Made by a program: the position numbers and the translations under genes
DNA from: Chloracidobacterium sp. UBA7659
GTDB lineage: Bacteria; Acidobacteriota; Blastocatellia; Pyrinomonadales; Pyrinomonadaceae
Reading direction: 5' to 3'
DNA: 9,430 bases
Assembly: GCA_002483395.1 (NCBI GenBank)
Contig: DLHV01000114.1
Location: forward strand, 19,074 to 28,503
In this document: one piece after another, positions 1 to 4,849 of the stretch
Numbering within the stretch: the stretch's first letter is position 1
Layout: each line of letters starts with the position of its first letter
Notes under the pieces: model-generated
Databases searched by the model: none
What the model was told of the DNA's origin: nothing
Seen by the model: only the letters and a program-made list of their open reading frames with translations

Positions 1-268
1 GAAATTCCGAAAGCTTTATGACCTGCTCCTTACTCCGCATAAAGAGCAGATTCGCATCATCATCGAGCTGTGCCGAACGGCTCAAAACAATATTCAGCCT
101 GTTCGGAAGCGGTTTCCCGATCGCCCGCCAGGTATTGAAACCCATCACGACCGCGTGCCCGGTTGTCGTTTCCTTAAAAAACTTCAGGTCTGCCGAATAG
201 TGCCACGGCAACTTGCCGTCCTTGCCGATGGCGTTGTTTTTCCCGACCGCTACGATGCCAATGATCAT
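1..268 (-). CDS. folA: Dihydrofolate reductase (5' part, runs off the window)
   Basis: This gene encodes dihydrofolate reductase, which reduces dihydrofolate to tetrahydrofolate with NADPH in the cytosol and feeds thymidylate and purine synthesis. The first 89 codons are present; the 3' half lies beyond position 1. The ATG at 268-266 begins MIIGIVAVGKNNAIG. The family signature follows: G15-K-D-G-K-L-P-W22, then the catalytic acid D27 in ADLKFFK, the cofactor-binding stretch VVMG (40-43), TW (46-47), IGKPLPNR (50-57) and NIVLSR (59-64). Residue 44, usually Arg in MGR, is Phe here. The start is 7 nt from the end of a REP-like repeat whose GCGGGAAAA terminus occupies the ribosome-binding position. 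No better Shine-Dalgarno sequence is visible. Identification is secure; the odd residue is a direct reading. Confidence 0.97.
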   Translation of the reverse strand, partial: MIIGIVAVGKNNAIGKDGKLPWHYSADLKFFKETTTGHAVVMGFNTWRAIGKPLPNRLNIVLSRSAQLDDDANLLFMRSKEQVIKLSEF

Positions 269-275
269 AATTTAA

Positions 276-297
276 TTTTCCCGCAAAGTCGCGAAGG
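276..297 (-). repeat. REP-like copy 1, at the folA start
   Basis: On the minus strand this copy reads TTCGCGAC then TTTGCGGG then AAAA, two octamers plus the terminal A tract. It ends 7 nt before the folA ATG. It is inverted relative to copy 2 and could pair with it as a long stem, with two mismatches over 17 bases. Confidence 0.85.
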
Positions 298-350
298 TGG
301 GTTTTCAACGATTGTTGCGGTCAAATGCTTTTTCCCACTTTTTGCTTTAC

Positions 351-392
351 TTTGCTTCTTCTTCTTTGCGTCTTTGCGACTTCGCGGGAGAC
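351..392 (+). repeat. REP-like copy 2, at the 3' end of the GxxExxY gene
   Basis: The copy has three octamers: TTTGCGTC (365-372), TTTGCGAC (373-380) and TTCGCGGG (381-388), followed by AGAC. Looser TTTGCTTC-like units precede it from 351. It stops 4-5 nt from the intact stop codon (399-397) of the interrupted nuclease frame. Confidence 0.85.
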
Positions 393-396
393 TCTT

Positions 397-774
397 CTAA
401 AGATTATTCACTACTCTCTGTATCCCATCCTTGATCAAATTTACATTGAAATTAATCAGCAAACCCAATCGAAGGTCCATGAGCCGCAGATAGGTCCGAA
501 GCTGCTTGGAATGAACCGGTGCAATTGCTTAAATAGACTTGACCTCGATGACGACCTTACGGTTTACGATTAGATCGGCACGAAAACCCAGATCAAGTTT
601 CACGTCCTCGTAAATCACCGGTATGGCCTGTTGAGAAATAATCTCGCATCCTCGGCTCTTAAGTTCGTAGCCAAGTACGGCTTCATAAACAGATTCCAAT
701 AGCCCGGGACCGAGTGTAGTGTGAATCTTAAACGCGGAATCGACAATAATGCGTGAAATTTCGTTTTCGGTCAT
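397..774 (-). pseudogene. GxxExxY family PD-(D/E)XK-like protein, interrupted by an in-frame TAA
   Basis: From the ATG at 774-772 (MTENEIS) the frame gives the namesake motif G24-LL-E27-SV-Y30. The nuclease-like core follows with D67 in FRAD and E77-V-K79. TAA at 531-529 then stops translation after 81 residues. Without that codon the same frame runs another 43 codons to TAG at 399-397 and encodes a typical family C-terminus (PVHSKQLRTYLRL, LGLLINFN, LIKDGIQRVV). Total length would be 125 residues, the usual size for the family. A single GAA-to-TAA change would explain it, so the break looks recent (or is a sequencing error). The truncated product keeps the D and E-x-K residues but loses the last helices and strands. 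A TTG 33 nt upstream lies inside the adjacent repeat and is less likely as start. The biological role of this family is not established; nuclease activity is inferred from the fold family (PDDEXK_3). Confidence 0.92.
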
Positions 775-780
775 AAGAGA

Positions 781-812
781 TTTTCCCGCAAAGACGCAAA
801 GGAGCAAAGAAG
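781..812 (-). repeat. REP-like copy 3, at the GxxExxY start
   Basis: On the minus strand it reads TTTGCTCC, TTTGCGTC, TTTGCGGG and then AAAA. It ends 6 nt before the nuclease ATG, almost the same position that copy 1 holds relative to the folA ATG. Confidence 0.85.
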
Positions 813-866
813 ATAAGAAACGGAATAGGAACCATCGTTATTGGATTAAAGGTCACACGACCTCTA

Positions 867-890
867 CCCTTTGCGACTTTGCGGGAAACT
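867..890 (+). repeat. REP-like copy 4, at the 3' end of the DUF2071 gene
   Basis: The copy has two octamers, TTTGCGAC (870-877) and TTTGCGGG (878-885), followed by AAAC. It is inverted to copy 3, with about 60 nt between them, and ends about 12 nt from the DUF2071 stop codon (904-902). Confidence 0.85.
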
Positions 891-901
891 TCCTCCTTTC
901 T

Positions 902-1606
902 TCATCCCACAATCTTCTCACCCTTGTAAACCGCGATCTCCGAACCCTTTGCAAGCAAAACCGAGTGCGGCTTTGTGTCCGCCAAAAACCCAAACTCCTC
1001 GCCGTATGTCTTGCCAAAGTCTACATCAATATGCGGTTTTTCTACCCCAAACAGCTCCCATTTCGGATGCTCGACCTTGTATTCGTCAGTCCGTTTTTCG
1101 CCCCGCTTTGTGTAGCCCCAATAGTGTTCGATGATAAATTCGCCTTCCGAACCCGCGTCCGGCACACCGAGGTTTTGTCCCCGCTCGACGCCGATCGTGT
1201 TCGAGCATCCGCCCTTTTCCCAGCCATAACGAACACGCTCGTCGTTGCGAAAATTTGACATCCTCCAACGCTCGTACGGCTCGCCGTAAAGCGTGCGGGC
1301 GACGGCTGCAATCGCAAAGCGCGGTACGATCTCTTTGATAAAAACCACGCCTCGCCGCACCTCGCCGTCCGTTTCGCGGCGAACGTAAAACCGCAGATTC
1401 ACCTCCTCGAAATTGACATGAAACGGCACAAGAAAATCCATCACGCGCGTATCGAGAAACATAAACCCGACCAGACTGACAAAGCATTTGCCGTCATGCA
1501 GATCAAGCTCTGTGCCGAGCGGAACGCGCTCCGTAAGCAACGAAGGTTCAACCTCGTAGTTCGCCATTATCAGATCATGCCATTTTGCTGTCAGGAATTT
1601 TTTCAT
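902..1606 (-). CDS. DUF2071 (YqjF-like) family protein
   Basis: This is a 234-residue soluble protein of the DUF2071/COG3361 family, whose biochemical role is unknown. The diagnostic N-terminal half is present: KWHDLIMANYEV, then LLTERVPLGTELDL, CFVSLVGFMFLDTRV, PFHVNFEEVNLRFYVRR and RRGVVFIKEIVPR. Both the length and these blocks match the family. I chose the ATG at 1606-1604 over a TTG at 1630 because the family starts at the TAKWHDL segment and the TTG version overlaps the end of selB. A weak GGACGG lies just upstream of the ATG. The gene begins 20 bp after the selB stop on the same strand, so the two are probably co-transcribed. A functional tie to selenocysteine synthesis is not implied by anything in the sequence. 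No signal peptide or membrane segment is seen. Confidence 0.93.
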   Translation of the reverse strand: MKKFLTAKWHDLIMANYEVEPSLLTERVPLGTELDLHDGKCFVSLVGFMFLDTRVMDFLVPFHVNFEEVNLRFYVRRETDGEVRRGVVFIKEIVPRFAIAAVARTLYGEPYERWRMSNFRNDERVRYGWEKGGCSNTIGVERGQNLGVPDAGSEGEFIIEHYWGYTKRGEKRTDEYKVEHPKWELFGVEKPHIDVDFGKTYGEEFGFLADTKPHSVLLAKGSEIAVYKGEKIVG

Positions 1607-1626
1607 CGCCCGTCCGTCGGTTTGCG

Positions 1627-3540
1627 TCAACGAATGACCCGGCGGTCGCCCGAACGCACCGTCACTTTTTCGCTGTCAAAATACTCCAGCAATGGTATAG
1701 CATATTTGCGAGACACTCCCGCAATCTCCTTGAATTTTGGCACATCGATCGACCGGTCGGCCATTACGTCAGCATGCGCACAAAGCTTTTCGATAAGTCG
1801 CGCAATCGCGGCCGATCCAAAATAGAACTCGTTAGTAACCTTAATTATCTCGCCGCCGTTTATCAAAACCTGAAGTAGCTTTCGGGCATGATCTGACCGT
1901 AATTTCGTGCCTGTGATCGACTTGTCTAAAGCTTCGTCCAGCTTCGGCACCTCAAGATCGGCCTTTGCGAAAATATCTCGCAAAGAGGCAATGACGCGAG
2001 CTTCTTCAACCGAGAATGATTGTGAGTGCGACGCGGATCGGACCAGATCGTTCTCGACAAGGATCAGCCCCTCGCCTTCAAGCCCGGCGATGACCCCCTT
2101 GAAAACCTCCGCCGGTTTGTGTGCAAATACCTTCTCGCGCAGCGTCTCACGAACCATGCCGTGCGAAAGAGGCTCGCGTTTATGATGCTCGCCGATTTCG
2201 GCCAGCGTTTTTTTCTTCAACCCGCCGAAATATTCGGTACTAATGTAAACTCCCGACGCATTGACGATCTGGTCATCTCTGTTAACGATCGTGTTTTGGA
2301 TAACCCTTTTCTTCCAACCGGTTCTGGCCTCGAGATCGTTCAGCCTCATGCCTTGCTCGTCGGAGGCTTCAACGATCAACCGAACGATCTTTCTCCGGTC
2401 ACCACCCGTTGCGGTCAGGGCATTCAATAACTTTCTCGAAGCCTCAGTTTCACGTTTACGATGTTTCTTTGGAAAATTATCAATTACAGTGCCGCCCGCG
2501 ATCGTCGTCTGCGGCGAATAGCTGCGAACTATAAACCGCTCGCCCGGGATCGCGACAACCGGCATCTCCAACCGAAATTGGGCGAGATCGGTTTCGCCCG
2601 GCGGTATCTCGCCGCCCTCGTTTATGACGTGAACGCGTGCCAAAACTTCCGCAGTGCCGACATGCACACGAACACGCTGCCGCGACCGCAGAGGCTTTGC
2701 TGCGCTCGCCAAGACTTCGATCTCGGCGTCAAAGATCTGGATCGGCCGCAGGGTTCCGCTTTCGCAGAGCACCATACCGCGCTCTATTTCGCCTTGATCG
2801 ACACCGGCAAGATTTACCGCGACCCGCTGTCCGGCATTCGCCGTCTTCACTTCCTTTCCATGCGTCTGCAGCCCACGAACACGCGCGCTTTCGCCGGCGG
2901 GCATCAGAACCATTTCGTCCGCCTCGCGGATCGAACCGCTCGCCAAGGTGCCGGTGACGACGATCCCAAAACCTTTGACAACAAAGCTGCGGTCGATCGG
3001 CAGCCGCGTAACCAGATCGTCTCTTCGTTCACTTATGCCGCCCGCCGCCTCGACGATCGCCTGTTTAAGCTCATCGACACCCGCACCAGTTTTCGAACTC
3101 ACCGCGATGACCGGCGCATGTTCAAGAAACGAACCCTCGGCCAATTCCGCCGCTTCGAGCCTGACCAGATCGAGCAACTCATCGTCGACAAGATCGGTTT
3201 TTGTCAGCACGATCAGCCCATTCGCGACACCGAGCATCCGGCAGATGTCGAAATGCTCGCGGGTCTGCGGCATCACGCCTTCATCCGCCGCTATAATCAG
3301 CAGCACTAGATCGATGCCGCTCGCGCCGGCAAGCATGTTCTTTACAAACCGCTCGTGCCCCGGCACATCGACAAACCCGATCCGATGCCCGTCCAACTCA
3401 AGCTCGGCAAAACCAAGGTCTATCGTAATGCCGCGTTTTTTCTCCTCAGGCAGACGGTCGGTATCGGTCCCAGTCAGGGCCTTGATCAGGGCCGTCTTGC
3501 CATGATCGATATGGCCCGCAGTGCCGGCGATGATGTTCAT
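1627..3540 (-). CDS. selB: Selenocysteine-specific translation elongation factor SelB
   Basis: SelB is the GTPase that brings selenocysteyl-tRNA(Sec) to UGA codons marked by a SECIS hairpin. The 637-residue protein has the full layout. The EF-Tu-like G domain carries GHIDHGKT (9-16), RGITID (36-41), DVPGH (58-62), TKTD (113-116) and SSK (148-150). Beta-barrel domains follow to about residue 350. The C-terminal winged helices, which bind the SECIS RNA, end with the characteristic [13 protein letters not shown] and a T-x-R-x-GD-x-R tail. Length is close to the usual 600-650 residues and nothing is missing. The ATG at 3540-3538 is the natural start because the P-loop begins at residue 9, but no clear Shine-Dalgarno precedes it. 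selA, selD, the selenocysteine tRNA gene and any selenoprotein are not in this window. The DUF2071 gene follows in the same direction. Confidence 0.97.
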   Translation of the reverse strand: MNIIAGTAGHIDHGKTALIKALTGTDTDRLPEEKKRGITIDLGFAELELDGHRIGFVDVPGHERFVKNMLAGASGIDLVLLIIAADEGVMPQTREHFDICRMLGVANGLIVLTKTDLVDDELLDLVRLEAAELAEGSFLEHAPVIAVSSKTGAGVDELKQAIVEAAGGISERRDDLVTRLPIDRSFVVKGFGIVVTGTLASGSIREADEMVLMPAGESARVRGLQTHGKEVKTANAGQRVAVNLAGVDQGEIERGMVLCESGTLRPIQIFDAEIEVLASAAKPLRSRQRVRVHVGTAEVLARVHVINEGGEIPPGETDLAQFRLEMPVVAIPGERFIVRSYSPQTTIAGGTVIDNFPKKHRKRETEASRKLLNALTATGGDRRKIVRLIVEASDEQGMRLNDLEARTGWKKRVIQNTIVNRDDQIVNASGVYISTEYFGGLKKKTLAEIGEHHKREPLSHGMVRETLREKVFAHKPAEVFKGVIAGLEGEGLILVENDLVRSASHSQSFSVEEARVIASLRDIFAKADLEVPKLDEALDKSITGTKLRSDHARKLLQVLINGGEIIKVTNEFYFGSAAIARLIEKLCAHADVMADRSIDVPKFKEIAGVSRKYAIPLLEYFDSEKVTVRSGDRRVIR

Positions 3541-3701
3541 GTTGATAGGTAAAAAAGAGAATGGGCAGCACCGAAACGGTCAGGACGACCGCTAGCCAAT
3601 TCTACGTGGTCGATGACATTGGCTTATTTCTTTGCGTCTTAGCGGCTTTGCGGGAAACTATTTTCTGGACTATCCGATTCTAACATCCCAATTGATCAGC
3701 T
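3541..3701. other. selB upstream region with two dyads and a solo repeat
   Basis: This 161-bp gap between the selB start and the DUF2442 stop holds REP-like copy 5 and two inverted repeats. One is CGGTC (3577-3581) with GACCG (3587-3591). The other is AGCCAAT (3594-3600) with ATTGGCT (3618-3624), separated by 17 nt. I could not identify a convincing promoter for selB. Whether the dyads act as operators or simply as RNA hairpins is unknown. Confidence 0.4.
3627..3659 (+). repeat. REP-like copy 5 (solo), upstream of selB
   Basis: The octamers are TTTGCGTC (3631-3638), TTAGCGGC (3639-3646) and TTTGCGGG (3647-3654), then AAAC. It has the same organisation as copies 2 and 4 but no inverted partner nearby and no nuclease gene, so it looks like a solo insertion or remnant of the family seen at 276-891. 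Confidence 0.8.
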
Positions 3702-3944
3702 CTAACGCAGCCGAAGCAGGCTCTCAACCGAAATATCCTCGTCCAACGCATCCCAATGAATACCGAGCCCGCCGCCGATCAGCTCCCAGCTTTTACGGTC
3801 GCCATGCGATGCGCTTTCAAGCCGTGGAAACCAATGCAGCGGCACCGAAATTTTGCGCCCATCGGCCAGATCGACATTCAGCGCATCATGGCTGCACGCA
3901 ACATCCACGGCAAGCGGTTGAACTTCTACGGCTGCAATACTCAT
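3702..3944 (-). CDS. DUF2442 domain-containing protein
   Basis: This is an 80-residue protein of the DUF2442 family, function unknown. The family hallmarks are clear in the C-terminal two thirds: DGRKISVPLHWFPRL, then SWELIGGGLGIHWDALDEDISVESLL. The ATG at 3944-3942 has a GGAT about 6 nt upstream, and the whole domain fits, so the start is credible. From general knowledge, DUF2442 genes often sit directly beside a DUF4160 gene in a two-gene module that resembles toxin-antitoxin pairs. Here the upstream side is non-coding and filled with repeats, so the partner is absent. Repeats lie on both sides (solo REP at 3627-3659, hairpin tract at 4022-4163). The protein has no membrane segment or signal peptide. 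Confidence 0.9.
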   Translation of the reverse strand: MSIAAVEVQPLAVDVACSHDALNVDLADGRKISVPLHWFPRLESASHGDRKSWELIGGGLGIHWDALDEDISVESLLRLR

Positions 3945-4255
3945 TGTTATCCAAACCTTTTAGCTACTTGATTAAAGATACACAACTTCCCGCCCAGTAA
4001 GCAAATGTTCCCAAGCTTACCTCTGCCGGAGGAGGGGTGGATTCTTTAGCTCCCTTCCTTGTCTAAGGAGGGGTGGCAGCGGCTTCCGCTGACGGGGTGG
4101 TGGATTCTTAGCTCCCTCCTTACGAAGGAGGGGTGGACGCGAAGCGGACGGGGTGGTTCTTTTATGATGAACTACTTGATAAGCCTTCGCCAATATTGTT
4201 TGTAACGGTTGAATTTCAATGATATCTTCTTGATTCAGGAACGATCTCATTGATT
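3945..4255. other. Intergenic region with a repeat tract
   Basis: This 311-bp gap separates the divergently transcribed DUF2442 and membrane-protein genes. Its centre is the hairpin repeat tract at 4022-4163. On the right flank a weak promoter-like pair for the plus-strand gene can be drawn: TTGTAA (4200-4205), 17 nt, TATCTT (4223-4228), followed by AGGA at 4237-4240. I see no convincing promoter for DUF2442 on the left flank. A 77-codon open frame on the minus strand crosses the tract but is largely made of repeat and was not called as a gene. Confidence 0.4.
4022..4163 (+). repeat. Tandem GGAGGGGTGG hairpin repeats (two full units and one shortened)
   Basis: Each unit contains GGAGGGGTGG (4031-4040, 4067-4076, 4127-4136). 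Units 2 and 3 continue with a small hairpin and then GACGGGGTGG or GGACGGGGTGG (4091-4100 and 4146-4156). Short stems precede or interrupt the units: CCTT-GTCT-AAGG (4057-4068), AGCGG-CTT-CCGCT (4078-4090), CTCCTT-ACG-AAGGAG (4117-4131 region) and CGC-GAA-GCG (4138-4146). Linkers ATTCTTTAGCTCCC and ATTCTTAGCTCCC join the units. Unit 1 lacks the middle hairpin. Repeats of this type, with a variable hairpin between two conserved GGGGTGG blocks, occur between genes in many bacteria; their function is unknown. Confidence 0.85.
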
Positions 4256-4684
4256 ATGGCCCGGTTCGAAGACGAAGATAAAAGCCGTTTGTTCGACACT
4301 CTCGGAGGGTCGAAGCGCAGCCTTGGTAATTACCTGAAGGCAATATTGCCGGTCGCGTTGGCCGTGTCGCTAATCGGTGTGATCGTTATCTATTTCAGCC
4401 TTCCGGATATCGGCGACGAGGTAAGCGGTCCAGCGGGCCTAAAGGACGCTATCCATGCGTATTTCCTGAATACCGAAAACCGGCCGGTAACGGATGCGTC
4501 TTATTTTTACTGTAAAGAGTTCTATTGGGTCCGCGTCGGACTCGAAACAAGACCGGATATCCCGGCCAGGCGAAACGATACCGGGAAACGCCGCGTGATC
4601 GCCGTCGAAAACGCAAGCGGGTCGTGGGAAATTTCGTCGATACCGGTTGTCGCGAACGAGGCTGACGTACCGTGTACACGCTGA
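4256..4684 (+). CDS. Hypothetical single-pass membrane protein
   Basis: I do not recognise this protein. The 142 residues from the ATG at 4256 comprise a charged N-terminus of about 27 residues (MARFEDEDKSRLFD), one hydrophobic helix at about 28-49 (AILPVALAVSLIGVIVIYF), and an extracytoplasmic-looking tail of about 90 residues that contains YFYCKEFYWVRVGLE and ends SGSWEISSIPVV...CTR. The tail looks like a small secreted domain; its aromatic and SWEIS pattern resembles short beta-sheet proteins, but I cannot name a family. The start is ambiguous: AGGA at 4237-4240 is 9 nt from a TTG at 4250 and 15 nt from the ATG. It is the only plus-strand gene in the window and converges on the sigma54 activator gene. 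Coding status rests on the clean topology and the open frame. Confidence 0.65.
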   Translation: MARFEDEDKSRLFDTLGGSKRSLGNYLKAILPVALAVSLIGVIVIYFSLPDIGDEVSGPAGLKDAIHAYFLNTENRPVTDASYFYCKEFYWVRVGLETRPDIPARRNDTGKRRVIAVENASGSWEISSIPVVANEADVPCTR

Positions 4685-4745
4685 GCTGTCGGAACGCGCC
4701 AACGGAACGCGGACGCCCTCGTCCACAATTGCCGCTCGCGCCGAA

Positions 4746-4800
4746 GCAGTTGTTCGCACCCCCGATTTTGCACGCTGACAACTGCGAAGGACCTGTTTTT
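4746..4800 (+). terminator. Weak terminator-like stem-loop between convergent genes
   Basis: GCAGTTGT (4746-4753) and ACAACTGC (4778-4785) form a perfect 8-bp stem with a 24-nt loop, followed after 10 nt by five T residues (4796-4800). It lies in the 165-bp gap between the ends of the membrane-protein and activator genes, where a terminator for the plus-strand gene is expected. The long loop and the distance to the T tract make it a poor match to a standard intrinsic terminator. Confidence 0.22.
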
Positions 4801-4849
4801 GGGGCAAAAATTGCGAGATCGGTTTTGGAATAGCCGGCAGAAAGCGGCG

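Larger units (their letters stand above)
276..891. mobile_element. Candidate repeat-bracketed nuclease cassette (GxxExxY gene between two inverted REP pairs)
   Basis: Almost the whole gap between folA and the DUF2071 gene is one symmetric unit. From left to right it reads: REP copy (280-295, minus orientation), inverted copy (365-392, plus), GxxExxY gene (774-397), copy (785-808, minus), inverted copy (870-889, plus). The outermost copies are inverted to each other (CCCGCAAA-GTCGCGAA against TTTGCGAC-TTTGCGGG), as are the inner ones, so the unit has nested terminal inverted repeats. No target-site duplication was found at the ends. No transposase is present, and the only gene inside is a PD-(D/E)XK-type nuclease with a premature stop. 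Calling it mobile is inference; the nested symmetry is seen directly. Confidence 0.5.

Noticed and set aside
529..531. Recoding of the stop in the GxxExxY gene by selenocysteine
   Set aside because: The codon is TAA; SelB-dependent recoding needs UGA. A nonsense mutation is the simpler reading.
276..891. CRISPR array interpretation of the recurring TTTGCG motif
   Set aside because: Copies are inverted in pairs, vary in length, and have no regular spacers; a gene lies between them and no cas gene is present.
749..1258. Plus-strand open frame of 169 codons across the repeats and the DUF2071 gene
   Set aside because: It is antisense to a family-matched gene and includes translated repeat sequence; no domain is visible.
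2461..3309. Plus-strand open frame of 282 codons inside selB
   Set aside because: It is antisense to an intact, strongly conserved gene, has no recognisable domain, and arises from codon bias on the opposite strand.
3541..3701. Selenocysteine tRNA gene next to selB
   Set aside because: The gap was read on both strands for a long acceptor and variable arm of about 90-100 nt and a TTCGA T-loop; none is present.
4017..4250. Minus-strand open frame of 77 codons crossing the repeat tract
   Set aside because: Most of its sequence (PPLLRKEG and PPLLRQG stretches) is translated repeat. The first 30 residues match nothing I recognise and it lacks a convincing ribosome-binding site.
4796..4810. TTTTTG-GGG-CAAAAA as a bidirectional terminator between the convergent genes
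   Set aside because: The stem is almost entirely A-T pairs with a 3-nt loop and no following T tract, too weak for an intrinsic terminator.
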